Positions 11,764-21,989 of a DNA stretch of 64,000 nucleotides are shown piece after piece (position 1 is the stretch's first letter; every line of letters begins with the position of its first letter). This stretch comes from Aporophyla lueneburgensis. Its lineage: Eukaryota > Arthropoda > Insecta > Lepidoptera > Noctuidae. A program made the translations under genes and the position numbers. Where the stretch lies: contig OW028741.1 of assembly GCA_932294355.1 (NCBI GenBank), forward strand, positions 18,848,001 to 18,912,000. The letters run 5' to 3'. Below the pieces are notes generated by a model. The model was not told where the DNA came from. It made no database searches and was given only the letters and a program-made list of their open reading frames with translations.

Positions 11764-12020
11764 TAATATAAAGCCAAGTGTGTTTCAGATAAAGTCAAGT
11801 GTGCAAAAGACAAAGCCAAGTGTGCTTAGGATAAAAGCCATGTGTGCTAAAGATTAAGCCAAGTGTGCTTATGATTAAGCCAAGTGTGCTTATGATAAAG
11901 CCAAGTGTGCTTATGATAAAGCCAAGTGTGCTTATGATAAAGCCAAGTGTGCTTAAAATAAAGGCCAAGTGTGCCTTAAGAAGTTTTTGTTTGGCCAAGT
12001 GAGTCAATAAAAACTTGGGC
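11764..12020 (+). repeat. 21-bp tandem repeat in the retrotransposon leader
   Basis: About a dozen units built on gccaagtgtgcttatgataaa lie between the 5' LTR and the first gag ATG. The middle units (about 11855-11945) are almost identical at a 21-base period, and the outer ones are degenerate with indels. Although 21 is a multiple of three, several units carry in-frame stops, so it is probably untranslated. The minus-strand ORF over it is an artefact of the repeat. Confidence 0.9.
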
Positions 12021-12025
12021 CAAGT

Positions 12026-12893
12026 GTGCCCGATACGAACAAAGCTATCTTCCAGTACGCAATGGAATCTGATGGTGCCAAGACTCCAGAAGAAGAGCCT
12101 CCAGTTCAGCTATGTGGGAGATCCAGATACAAGCGGGTAGCCCCCGTGACGAACAAGGCTGACACAAAGGCGAAACGTGAAAAGGAGCGATCTAAAAGGA
12201 AGCGCAGGAGGTCTACTTCGGCTTCTTCGTCTTCAAGTACGACAACTGACACTTCAAGTACACCACCGCGCCGCAAGAAACGGAAACCGACTTCAAGAGG
12301 TACTGAATCTTTTGAATGTTTTTCAACAAGGGACTCGTAAAACGTCTCGCAGCTTAAACAACAATCATTTGAATAATATTATTCCGGAGTTTGATCCTTC
12401 TTTTAAAACTCAGACTATTGGAAGTTGGGTTAGGAAGGTGAATGAATGTGCTGTAATATATGAATGGGACGAGAAGCAAACCATACATTTTGCTCTACAA
12501 AAACTTGCTGGGCTTGCCAAAAAATGGTTTGAAACCCTGCCTAGTGTAGTATTTAGTTGGACTGAGTGGCAAGCCAAACTAACAAAAGCTTTTCCAAGTG
12601 AGCAAAATTATGGTCGGCTTCTGGAAGAAATGTTAGCTCGTACTACTCGAAGTAATGAAAACTTAACTGAATATTTTTACGACAAATTAATGCTTATCCA
12701 CAGACGTCATATAAGTGGTAAAAAAGCCGTGGATTGTATAACCCACGGTATTTACGATAAATCCATTAGAAATGGAGCCCAAGCATTAAATTGTAGTGAA
12801 CCAGAAGATTTGTTACATTATCTCAGTTCCCAGCGTGTTTTATCAGAAACTGTTTCCACAAATAAAAAGCGTCATGACCTCGCCTCAACATAA
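12026..12893 (+). pseudogene. gag of the gypsy element (capsid region), frame broken
   Basis: The first frame (12026-12340) has an arginine/serine-rich, highly basic N-terminal part, with a KREKERSKRKRRR run near codons 50-62. A second frame (12177-12893) takes over before 12340 and encodes a retrotransposon capsid-type domain (tryptophan-rich helices, WFETLP, YFYDKLMLIHR). Gag packages the RNA into cytoplasmic particles. The frame change needs a shift between the two ORFs whose exact place I cannot fix. A TAA at 12891-12893 then separates the capsid from the zinc knuckles, which continue in the same frame, so this stop is a disabling mutation. Confidence 0.8.
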
Positions 12894-12911
12894 ACTTCAA
12901 ATGATAGCTCA

Positions 12912-13127
12912 ATGACTTGTTTTAACGGCCGTAGTAAAGGACATCCTTACTACAAATGTTCCAAACCTCTTATCAAGTGTCTAAAATGTCACAGAGTAGG
13001 GCATAATAACGAAAATTGTAAACTTACACCGTTAGCTCCCCGAACAGAACCCAAGTCAGGCGATAACGTAGAACGTAAAACTCTAACAATTTGTACATAC
13101 AGTGATCGCAATAAAAAAATTCTTTAA
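12912..13127 (+). pseudogene. gag zinc-knuckle segment
   Basis: This lies in the same frame as the capsid ORF, just after its stop. It shows two adjacent knuckles: CFNGRSKGHPYYKC, in which the second zinc-binding Cys of the C-x2-C-x4-H-x4-C pattern is replaced by Gly, and an intact CLKCHRVGHNNENC. These bind the RNA genome. It overlaps the pol frame by 26 bases in the +1 frame, which could reflect normal frameshift expression of pol or further decay. Confidence 0.8.
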
Positions 13128-15612
13128 AGAAGTCACAATTAACCATCATGTTTTCAGTGGATACATAGATTTCGGCAGTGAGTGTAGTCTTATGCGCGAA
13201 TCTGACGCAAATAGTCTAAACCCTTCAAAAACCATCTCAAAACTACCAATAATCAAGGGTTTTGGTAACTCCGCAGTTACGCCTGTATATAGTACTTTTG
13301 TCAACCTTAAAATTGATGATATCGAATCGAGCGTGGAAGTTCTGGTCGTTAATGATGAGTTTATGCAGACTGCTCTACTAATTGGCCAAAATTTTACTGA
13401 ATTACCATCCATAGCTGTATTTAAAGATGATAGTACATTATTCTTTTATAAAATTCCTGGGTTCCATGACAAGGCCAGTGTTTTGAATTCTCTAAAACTT
13501 ATCTTGCCGAATGACATTCAGTTACCAAGGAACAAATCTGAATTAGTCGAAGTTTCTGCTTTAGATTCTTGTTGTTCTGGGGATGTTTATATAGAAGGTT
13601 ATAATAGTAATAAACCTGGTAAAGAATATAACTTATACCAGGGTACTTATCGTATAAGTGCAGGTAAATGTTATCTTGTCCTGTCAAATCTTTCTGACCA
13701 TACCCTAAATTTGCCCAAAAATACCCTTATTGCCAGAGCAATACCTTTTGAAGAAAAGGATATTCTATGCATTAATAAAATTGCAAAGGATATTACTCGC
13801 TTAACTCCACTCGTTAAGTCTGAAATCAAAGTCGGTCCCCAAGTAGACGATAAAACAATGGATAGACTTTACGAACTATTGCAGTCTTATCGCGATTGTT
13901 TTGCATTTAATTTGAGTGAGATAGGTTGCAACAACTCTATTGAAATGAAAATAGATTTACTTGATGATAGACCTGTCGTCTACAGACCTTATCGTCTATC
14001 GCACTTCGAAAGAGGACAGGTACGACAAATTATTGATGACCTGTTGCAAAATGATATAATACAGGAATCCGATTCTAATTATGCTAGCCCAATAGTAATT
14101 GTAAAAAAGAAAACGGGAGAACAGCGTCTTTGTGTAGATTACCGGTTTTTAAATAATAAAACTAAGAAAGATTGCTTTCCCCTGCCATTAATTGACGACC
14201 AGATAACTAATCTAAGCGGTAATCGATTTTTCACTACATTAGACCTTGCTTCAGGATATTACGAGGTCCCTATGGCCAAAGAAAGTCGTCCTCTTACTGC
14301 GTTTGTAACGCCAGATGGGCACTATGAATTTAAAAGAATGCCGTTCGGATTAGCCAACGCTCCAGCCGTGTTTCAGAGAATTATAAATCAAATGCTTGGC
14401 GCAAAACGCTACGAGTCTGCCCTGGCATATCTGGACGATATTCTTGTACCCTCAACTGATCTAGAGGAAGGATTTCAAAGGCTTGACGATATTTTGAAGC
14501 TAATGCGCGAGAATGGTCTCACCCTTAAACTAGCAAAATGCCGTTTCTTTGACACAACTATTAATTATCTAGGGTATGAAATATCAGCCGATGGGATTCG
14601 ACCAAACGAAAATAAAGTCTTAGCTGTAAAAGAGTTTCCTATCCCTCGTAATGTACACGAGGTTCGTCAATTCTTGGGGTTAGCAGGCTATTTTAGAAAA
14701 TTTGTAAAGAATTTTGGGGAAATCGCAAGACCCCTTACAAATTTATTAAAAAAGGGAAATACTTTCACTTGGGCAGAAGACCAATCTCAAGCATTCTCTA
14801 CATTAAAAGACAATTTAATAAACAGACCAATACTGGCCTTATACAACCCTAAACTTGCGACGGAGTTGCACACGGATGCTAGTGCCTTAGGCGTAGGAGG
14901 AATATTAGTACAATGGCAATCTAGCCCACGGGTACTCAAGCCTTTTGCTTACTTCAGTAGACAGACGACGCCCGAAGAGCGTCACTTACATTCCTACGAA
15001 CTAGAAACGCTAGCCATTGTTTGCTCACTGAAAAAGTTCCGTGTTTATCTGTTGGGATTAGAGTTTAAAATAGTAACAGACTGTAATGCGCTCCGAACTA
15101 CATTAACTAAAAGAGACCTTATACCGCGTATAGCTAGGTGGTGGCTACAAATTAGCGAGTTCACTTTTACTATTGAGTACAGACCAGGGACGCGTCTGAC
15201 ACATGTCGATGCATTAAGTCGTAATACAATATTGCCTTCTGACACTCACGATGAAACATCCGTTACAGTATATCATATTGACACTGATAATTGGTTATTA
15301 ACATTACAAATGTCAGATCCAGATATATCGCGTATTTTAAAAATTCTCAAACCTGAATCTGACGAAGAATCCAAAGACATTAAGAAAAACTATCTTATCA
15401 AAAATCACAAATTATATAGAAGAGTTGGCGATGAAATACGCCTGGTTGTCCCTCGTAATGCTCGTTGGCAAATTTGCCGTTATAATCATGATGACGTAGG
15501 ACACTTGGGAATTTCTAAAACAACTGAACGAATTCAATCTGTATTCTGGTTTCCCAAGTTGAGGCGATTTATAAAAAAAATATGTAAAGTCTTGTATTCA
15601 GTGTGCATATAA
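13102..15612 (+). CDS. pol of the gypsy element: protease, reverse transcriptase, RNase H, start of integrase
   Basis: This is an 836-codon open frame. The aspartic protease site is D23 in YIDFGSEC, so the usual D-[ST]-G is D-F-G here. The reverse transcriptase has LCVDYRFLN near residue 344, FGLANAPAVFQ, and the catalytic YLDD at 443-446. RNase H has its first catalytic Asp at D592 (HTDASALGVGG), followed by YELETLAIV and the DALSR end. The integrase zinc domain begins at about 796-801 (HDDVGHLG). The frame is lost at or after a run of eight A at 15573-15580, where one surplus base would explain why the integrase continues in another frame. Apart from that the frame is fully open. It copies and integrates the element's own genome and has no host role. 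Confidence 0.93.
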   Translation: MIAIKKFFKEVTINHHVFSGYIDFGSECSLMRESDANSLNPSKTISKLPIIKGFGNSAVTPVYSTFVNLKIDDIESSVEVLVVNDEFMQTALLIGQNFTELPSIAVFKDDSTLFFYKIPGFHDKASVLNSLKLILPNDIQLPRNKSELVEVSALDSCCSGDVYIEGYNSNKPGKEYNLYQGTYRISAGKCYLVLSNLSDHTLNLPKNTLIARAIPFEEKDILCINKIAKDITRLTPLVKSEIKVGPQVDDKTMDRLYELLQSYRDCFAFNLSEIGCNNSIEMKIDLLDDRPVVYRPYRLSHFERGQVRQIIDDLLQNDIIQESDSNYASPIVIVKKKTGEQRLCVDYRFLNNKTKKDCFPLPLIDDQITNLSGNRFFTTLDLASGYYEVPMAKESRPLTAFVTPDGHYEFKRMPFGLANAPAVFQRIINQMLGAKRYESALAYLDDILVPSTDLEEGFQRLDDILKLMRENGLTLKLAKCRFFDTTINYLGYEISADGIRPNENKVLAVKEFPIPRNVHEVRQFLGLAGYFRKFVKNFGEIARPLTNLLKKGNTFTWAEDQSQAFSTLKDNLINRPILALYNPKLATELHTDASALGVGGILVQWQSSPRVLKPFAYFSRQTTPEERHLHSYELETLAIVCSLKKFRVYLLGLEFKIVTDCNALRTTLTKRDLIPRIARWWLQISEFTFTIEYRPGTRLTHVDALSRNTILPSDTHDETSVTVYHIDTDNWLLTLQMSDPDISRILKILKPESDEESKDIKKNYLIKNHKLYRRVGDEIRLVVPRNARWQICRYNHDDVGHLGISKTTERIQSVFWFPKLRRFIKKICKVLYSVCI

Positions 15613-15646
15613 TAAAGATGATGTTTCTAGACAAAAGACTGGACAA

Positions 15647-15943
15647 TTGTACCCTATAGAGAAGGTAGGTATCCCTTTCCACACAATTCACATTGATCAT
15701 CTTGGCCCATTTGTGAAGAGTAGGAACGGCAATGCCTACATCCTTACTATAGTTGACGGATTTACAAAATACCTATTTGTGAATGCGGTTAAAGACACGA
15801 AAACCAGGACGGCGATAAAAGTTCTTGAAAACATATTTTATGATTTTGGTTTACCATCTCGAATCATATCTGATCGCGGTACATCTTTTACATCGACTAC
15901 TTTCAAGAGCTTTTGCGGAAGTCATGGTATTAAACTGTTTTGA
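15647..15943 (+). pseudogene. gypsy integrase core, first part
   Basis: It continues pol in a shifted frame after the break near 15573-15612. It has the first two catalytic acidic residues of the retroviral-type integrase core: D17 in HIDHLGPF and D76 in IISDRGTSF. The frame ends at a TGA (15941-15943) produced by loss of one base just before the third catalytic residue. The ATG at 15647 is internal and not a real start. Confidence 0.85.
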
Positions 15944-16473
15944 ACGCTGTAGCATGTCCCAGGACGAACGGTCAAGCTGAAAGATATAATCAAACTATAT
16001 TGAATGCCCTAGCAAAACATAATGATGGCAATGACGAACGTAACTGGGACATGTATCTTGGTAAAATTCAGTGGGGTGTAAATAACTCTATTAATTCTTC
16101 TACTAAACGGACTGCCACAGAGGCTCTATTCGGTACCAGGTTCAGGGACAGTCTAAATAATAAATTGGATGTTGGGGCTGACGCCATACCAGACACATTA
16201 CAAAGCTTAAGAGATGAGGTCAGCGCCAATATCCGAGTTAGCCAAGAAAAACAAAAGGTTAACTATGATGCCGGTAGGATCGCTGCTAGTACCTATAAAG
16301 AAGGTGATTTGATAAAGATTACTAGAACTAATTTCAATAACAAAGGTAATAGCACTAAACTTCTTTCAAAATTCATAGGTCCGTACAAAATCACAAAAGT
16401 TTTGGGTAATGACCGATATCAAATTGCTGAAATTCCGGGTTTAGTAAACGGAAAAATACATTCAAAAGCGTAG
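15940..16473 (+). pseudogene. gypsy integrase core, last part, and C-terminal domain
   Basis: It carries the catalytic Glu (E14, NGQAERYN). Counting bases from the second Asp at 15872 to this Glu at 15979 gives D-x35-E once the single missing base is allowed for, the family spacing. GPYKITKVLGNDRYQI is the C-terminal DNA-binding part. Another frame slip near 16450-16465 ends this ORF early. The next ~50 bases in the adjacent frame still read as the conserved end of the protein. Confidence 0.85.
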
Positions 16474-16725
16474 TTTCCGCTGACCGTGTTAGACCTTGGA
16501 TAAATATTCATTCCCCTGACCCTAAAAGTTCATAAAATGATTATAGTAGCTCAGCCTCTGATGCTGATAATAATAAAGATGACGATAAACCATGCTCTGG
16601 AATCGAAGCCGAAATCAATGAATAGCCGAATGTAATGATTTTGTATGTAATGCTCACCTTAATTTATCTTTTATAAGAATTGTAAACTCGTGCGTCAGGA
16701 GATCGCACGATGTCGGATGGCCGAA
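16474..16725 (+). other. Retrotransposon 3' untranslated region
   Basis: It lies between the pol remnant and the 3' LTR. No clear polypurine tract stands immediately before the LTR (ggatggccgaa precedes it). The 20-base segment ccgaatgtaatgattttgta occurs at about 16626 and again at the LTR boundary (16721), so the first bases of the LTR are echoed about 95 bases upstream. Confidence 0.7.
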
Positions 16726-17223
16726 TGTAATGATTTTGTAAAATAATATTTAAGAATAAAACTGTTTTCAACAAGCCACAGATGTCGCTAGTGATTGCTG
16801 GAACTTATTACATCCGTTTTGGTATTCATTTGTAAAATATCAGTATTAAAATATATATTTGTTTGGTATAATTATTTAAATTATTATTGTTTAAATTAAG
16901 AAAGTTTATTTACAGCTAACCATAAGTTCTAATGTATATTTCTAAGTCAAGTAATTGTCTGTGCTATTGACTCTGCTGTGATTGGTCGTATAGCCGGCTG
17001 AATGTTCACTTCCGTTTAAAGTGGGGACATTCAGCTGGTAACCGATTTGCGTGGAGAGATTCATTCTATTTTGAAGTGTTGAACCGTAAGGATACTTGAT
17101 GGAACTGTGCTAATTTTGCTATAAGTTTATTTATTAGTTAGTAAGTGATTGTTATTTACTAGATTATTATGAAAGTGAATAAACATTTATTATACTGAAC
17201 TCGAGGTGTATGATTTCATCACA
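16726..17223 (+). repeat. 3' LTR of the gypsy element
   Basis: 498 bp, beginning tgtaatgatt and ending tttcatcaca, with one visible difference from the 5' LTR. It is followed by the target duplication atcc at 17224-17227. Confidence 0.95.
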
Positions 17224-17415
17224 ATCCCGTGTCATAAATCGGTGTCGTAAAATGCGACTAGAGAATGGGCGGTAACGTTTTCTATACATTTTACCAACAT
17301 ACTGCGATCAGAAATCCGCCTGCCAAGTGTGGCGATTATGGAAAACCCCCCAAATTGAGGGAGGTCTATGTCCAGCAGTGGACGCCTTCCAACTGAAATG
17401 ATGGTGATGAAGAAG
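17224..17415 (+). repeat. Right part of the split GATGAT-tailed repeat
   Basis: It resumes the repeat interrupted at 11193: the ggtgtcgtaaaatgcgac, gagaatgggc, atactgcgatc, gtggcgattatgg and tccagcagtggac segments follow in the same order as in the copies at 35328, 54845 and (inverted) 50484. It ends in atgatggtgatgaaga. It is probably the 3' end of a non-LTR element. Confidence 0.75.
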
Positions 17416-17429
17416 CTTATAACAGTCAT

Positions 17430-18040
17430 CACTTTTAGTATTAATTATTTACAAGTAGGTGTGACCGGGCAACTTTATCCTGCTCGGCTGCTCCATCCCA
17501 TGTAAAACTAATTTGAAACGTAAAATGGTATAAAATACATTTCATAACCGACTTCATTAGTCCAATAACTTGTGTGAAAGATTGCAACAGTCAGTCTTAC
17601 GATTAATCAATTCAATTTTCGATAGCTCTACAGTGTCTAATATCTACTCCTTTAATAAAATAAAATGGATTGCATCTGCAAAGCACTAGTTTGGTATATA
17701 AATCTTACGTTCTTTGATTTATTTCTTGAGATATAATGACACTAGTATAGGGAGGAATTTATTACCAGCAGTCAAGTTGAAAACAAATTAGAGACTTCGA
17801 GCTTTGAAACCTTTCTAATATTATTTTCTTTACTCCGCTATACAAACGAAGCAAGAATAACAAGTTATGAAGTTTGACGGGGCGTGGAAGTCTGAAAAAA
17901 AAAAAACTTAAACCCAACCTAACCACTGAAAAACCACGCTCTAAAAAGTATGAAATGAAGGAAATATTCTTACTTGAAAGCCGTGGTCGTATGCCACTTT
18001 GCCTTAAACGTTATGATCGCTTACTATTATTGTAATATAT
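17430..18040. other. No gene seen
   Basis: AT-rich DNA. The last ~60 bases may be eroded upstream LINE sequence. Confidence 0.4.
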
Positions 18041-18482
18041 CGTTTCGGCGGCATAGTATGTCCACAGCTAATGATAATATCGGATAAGGCTCGACTGGCT
18101 GTTCACAATGGTGTGCTGGTGCCTACGCTTATGTATGGAAGTGAATGTTGGGTGTGGCAAAATAAGCATGAAAGTAGAATAAATGCTGTGGAAATGCGTT
18201 CGTTGCGAAGCATGTGTGGTGTGACTGTGAATGATAGGCTGAGGAATGAAGTGATAAGACAACGGTGCGGCTTAAAAGAAGGGTTAGTCACAAAAATTGA
18301 AAAGAGTTGAGAGGATGAATGGAGGGCGGGCGGTTAACAAAAGTTATTTACAAGGCTGATGTGACTGGTCACGCCGGAAGGGGACGCCCTAGGAGAACAT
18401 ATTATAGTGACCTTATTGGTGATGTTCTTCAGAAGGGTCAGGTTCGTAGCAATCGTAGCAGTAGTAACCGGCGCGCGTGTAA
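18041..18482 (+). pseudogene. LINE ORF2 C-terminus, left half
   Basis: The frame 18071-18307 reads as the C-terminal part of a non-LTR retrotransposon polymerase (VLVPTLMYGSECWVWQ, then RSMCGV and EVIRQRCGL). After a frameshift near 18300 the frame from 18319 continues with GRLTKVIYKADVTG and GRGRPRRTY. This combination is very common in lepidopteran and other insect LINEs. The reading is cut at 18483 by a MITE and resumes near 19078. Confidence 0.8.
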
Positions 18483-19065
18483 GGGGGCGTCCATTAATTA
18501 CGTGAGGCATTTTTGAGAATTTTTCTACCCCCCTCTCCACTTGGTGAGATATCGTAAGATTTTCCTCAACTCCCTCCCCCCTCCCCTAATCTCACGCGAG
18601 ATTCTTCAAAACTTTTATTTGGGCTGTAAACATGTTGGATATTATTGAGAAAAAAAACACATCCTGTTCTATTACTTTTATTGAAGACTGGCAAAGACTA
18701 GTATTTGTGAATATTATCGTAATTTAAAATCACTATCATAAAATTAAATAATGAATATCAAACAAAAATTAAGACAAGCTTTATTCTAATTCATTGCATG
18801 AGTTTAACTCAAGAATCTATTCTGTTGACTCAAGAAAATCATTTTCTTCAAAATGGTATTCTTGGTTCAAGATTTTGGCTCTTGAGTCAAGTAATTTTTT
18901 TTATCAGTGTTCTATATTGCAGAAATAATTTTACACCGTTTTCTGCGAGAAAAATAATTACGGGATATTTGCAAAGACCCCCCCTCCCCCCTAAGTGACA
19001 TTTGGGAAGATTTAGCTTGATCCCCTCCCCCCCTAGAATACCTCACGTAATTAATGGACGCCCCC
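18483..19065. mobile_element. MITE with GGGGGCGTCCATTAATTACGTGAGG ends, inserted in the LINE
   Basis: This 583-bp element has near-perfect terminal inverted repeats: the first ~28 bases (gggggcgtccattaattacg...) match the complement of the last ~28. C-rich tracts sit inside each end. It has no coding capacity. It belongs with the elements at 39134-39429 and 48204-49316, which share the tip motif. The target duplication is not clear: gtaa lies on the left and tat on the right. Confidence 0.85.
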
Positions 19066-19077
19066 TATCACCCTCCT

Positions 19078-19182
19078 ATGACTAGATGTATGAACTTTAA
19101 AAACGAGGCAAAAGAAGTATGTAATGATCGTAGCAGATGGCGTTCTGTAGTTATTGCCTACCCCCATGGGAAAAAGGCGTGA
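19078..19182 (+). pseudogene. LINE ORF2 C-terminus, right half
   Basis: 35 codons ending in TGA at 19180-19182 read as the end of the same protein (NFKNEAKEVCNDRSRWRSVV, then AYPHGKKA), directly after the MITE. This is the expected continuation of the left half. Confidence 0.75.
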
Positions 19183-19191
19183 TTTTATGTG

Positions 19192-19490
19192 ACACTAGCT
19201 TCTGCCCGCGACTTCGTCCGCGTTAAATTTCTTGTTCCCCCGACCCTTCCCGTCGCGTCGAATCGCCTACCCGTGCGATTTTCCCCGTTTTGGCAACATT
19301 TTTCATTACTGCTCCGCTCCTCTTGGAAGTAGCGTGATGTTATATAGCCTATAGCCTTCCTCGATAAATAGGCTACCCAACACAAAAAGAATTTTTCAAT
19401 TTGAACCAGTAGTTCCTGAGATTAGTGCGTTCAATCAAACAAACATACAAACAAACAAACTCTTCAGCTTTATAATATTAACTATAGATA
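19192..19490 (+). repeat. SINE/LINE-tail repeat
   Basis: It begins actagcttctgcccgcgact and ends with an (AAAC)n-like tract and a ttataatatta terminus, the same head and tail layout (opposite strand) as 3335-3738. The ORFs are shadows. Confidence 0.65.
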
Positions 19491-20420
19491 TATTTGAATT
19501 GCGATATTTAATCCCTTTCATTCGCTACCCAAAACGGCACCATTGAAAACAAAATTGATTCGTCAGTTTTCAGGGTTTATTCGATCGCTATTAACGAAAA
19601 CTCATTTGTCAAATAAATGAAGAGTAATTTTGAAGCTATGAGGGAACAGATGAACACATGCATAAAATCATAACTCTTCTGTTTACTTCACCGTAAGTGG
19701 ATAAATTAGCGTGATACTTATAACATTTATCTTCAGAAAAACTGGAAACGAAGCTGCCAAGTTTTAAACGGTCTTTAACAGTCTTTAGTTGCAAAATCAA
19801 TATCCTGAAATTACCGACTCACTATCTACTAGAAAGTTTTGCTTGTAGTTAGTTACCTATTGCTACTGAAACTTGACACATTACTTGAAAAGTGTTTCTA
19901 TGTTCCTCTCCAAAAATACAATAGTTTTTTTCATAAAGTGCCACAGCAACAGTGTAGTATACTAACTTAACAGAGTATCTGTAACAAATAGCCGGCTATC
20001 AATCCACGTAGAGGAAAAGTAGGGAAACAATGATTTTAGCAGAACTATCGGTTAACGACTCTCGATAAAATTCTTGGCGAAAAGCTTTGCGAAGGGCGGA
20101 CGGCGGAGGATTAGCAATTAGGTAGGTCGCGCACGTGGAGCCATGTCCTCCCCGATGTGTAAAAGGACACGTAGCAACACGGACCAAAGATTCATGAGGA
20201 TCCGGACATGTCCCGAGCCCCTATCGTACAGGTAGGTCGTGTAGTTGCCGATAAATCTAGCACATTTTTAATGAATGATCTGTCTTGCCTTAAGATTGAT
20301 ATCCCAATTTATCTGAAAAAAAAACATGGCCAAGGTCACGCGGCACGCCATTACATATTAGATACATTGCAAATTTATCGTCTTTATAAAGGCAAGAGCT
20401 GTTCTATGCCTTTGGAAAGT
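19491..20420. other. No gene; GC-rich pocket at 20075-20180
   Basis: Mostly AT-rich. The pocket has no recognised repeat and no convincing ORF. Confidence 0.35.
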
Positions 20421-20422
20421 TT

Positions 20423-20521
20423 TAAGGCTTCCCAAACAGAGACGCGACGCGACACACATGGAAATTATTCTAGAATAATCGCGTCGCTGTGTCGCGTCGC
20501 GCCAGTCTGAACAAGCTTTTA
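20423..20521. mobile_element. Foldback MITE, GCGACGCGAC family
   Basis: About 97 bases fold almost completely: aaggcttcccaaacagagac gcgacgcgac on the left pairs with gtcgcgtcgc gccagtctg...aagctttt on the right, around a palindromic centre attattctagaataat. Relatives are at 31382-31502 and 50128-50236. Confidence 0.7.
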
Positions 20522-21060
20522 TAGTGTCCTCATTCCTAAATGACCATAATAATGAGTCCAATCAATGTGTCGCTTGTATGCGTAATCTAAATGGTTTTAT
20601 ACTAATCAATAACACTTGTACAGCACTTTCGTAATTGAAAATAAACAAAGGCACGGTGGTACAATTAAATAAAAGGCATACGAAACGGGTAATAATCGTA
20701 TCCAGCGCATCAGCACGTGGTACACGGTTTGTTTATGCAAATTGAGATCGCTGAATGAACGAATGAGTGCTCCACAGCCCCTCACAGGGATAATGTGTGG
20801 TACCTACTGTGAACTAGTGGTACACTTGGAATATATGATGCGTGTACACGATGTCGCTATGAACAACTGTTTAATTAATTAATCTTTACCTCCCTACTTA
20901 AAGCGGTTTACGTATGCCACAGATGCGACATTTTCCTGCCACAGTAAATTCAAATGATTGACGTTTCTTGGTTAACTCTGAATAATAGAGTCCTGAAATA
21001 AATTAGGAAAAGTTAGACGAAGTTGATAGAGAGACAGATGGTCAGACAACTATAATATTA
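20522..21060. other. No gene seen
   Basis: AT-rich sequence without a supported feature. Confidence 0.4.
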
Positions 21061-21250
21061 CACTACTCGCTGTGCCCGTGGCTTCGCCCGGGTGGATATT
21101 GGTAATCCCATTCCATTAGCAGTAACGTGCTGCCAAGACAAACATTTTTTGTTACTCCTTATAATATCAGTTATCTGCCAGTGAACGTCCCGTCAAAATC
21201 GATCCAGCCGCTTCGGAGATTACCCGGACCCGGATTAAAATAGTTTTTTG
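21061..21250 (+). repeat. Diverged SINE/LINE-tail repeat
   Basis: ctactcgctgtgcccgtggc, followed by cgcttcggagattacccgg, is a degraded member of the 'cggcttcgcccgcg' family. Confidence 0.5.
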
Positions 21251-21985
21251 TTAAATAAGAATCGTATGGTTTCATGTGCCTTCAGTAAAACGCTGTAATT
21301 TCGACATTACAAACCGACACTACAATTTTATGTATGTATTTTTTAGTATATGCATGTGTGTATAAATGTCTAAGTCTAGCCTAAATTCTGTCATAAATTA
21401 CGTAACTCCGTTTTCCCCCACAACCAACATTATGCTGATATCCAAAAAAGCCCACATAATCTACTTAACAAAACCTACATCAAAGAATTGTGTACACCAA
21501 GTTGACGGGACATTATGTGCACAGTCCACAGTGTTGTCGCCTGTCGAAGGGAAGCCCCTTAGCGGATTAACATGACATGGTAACACATTATGTCTAAACA
21601 AGATGCTTCGGTCGAAGGACTAAAGATACCATAATATAAGCTGGGAGACCTCATTGTTTCTCCCGAAGGCTCCGGTAACATTTAATGGATTCTTGACACG
21701 CGCCAGCTCTCCTCGACACTGGACAGATACCTATTGTTTGCTATATTTGTGAGAAAGGCAACATTGTTTACCCTCAGCGGTGCAGAGGTGAAATTATAAA
21801 TGTAGTAATTATCTTGTCAAGCGATCACCTTTAAGATGCTCATAAATTATTATTGTCACTTTGAAGTATAGTGCTATATAGTGACATCAGCTGTCTTTAC
21901 TTTGTGGTATTTATTCGATTATGTTGCTTCCGCTGATAGTCACTCTCCTTTGATAAAATATACTATTCGTATATATTATGTTAAA
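21251..21985. other. No gene seen
   Basis: AT-rich, with no supported coding frame, RNA or repeat. Confidence 0.4.
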
Positions 21986-21989
21986 CCTA

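Larger units (their letters stand above)
11190..17227 (+). mobile_element. Ty3/gypsy LTR retrotransposon, complete but inactivated
   Basis: The element runs from 11194 to 17223 (6030 bp) and is bounded by a 4-bp target duplication, atcc, at 11190-11193 and 17224-17227. The order is 5' LTR, a leader with 21-bp tandem repeats, gag, pol (protease, reverse transcriptase, RNase H, integrase), 3' LTR. No env-like ORF follows pol. The domain order RT-RH-IN, the double zinc knuckle and the D,D35E integrase place it in Ty3/gypsy (Metaviridae), perhaps near the Mag lineage. Frames are broken in several places, so it cannot be active as it stands, although the LTRs are almost identical. Confidence 0.95.

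Noticed and set aside
11795..12007. Minus-strand ORF with repeating hydrophobic ISTLGF motif
   Set aside because: It is the antisense reading of the 21-bp tandem array in the gypsy leader.
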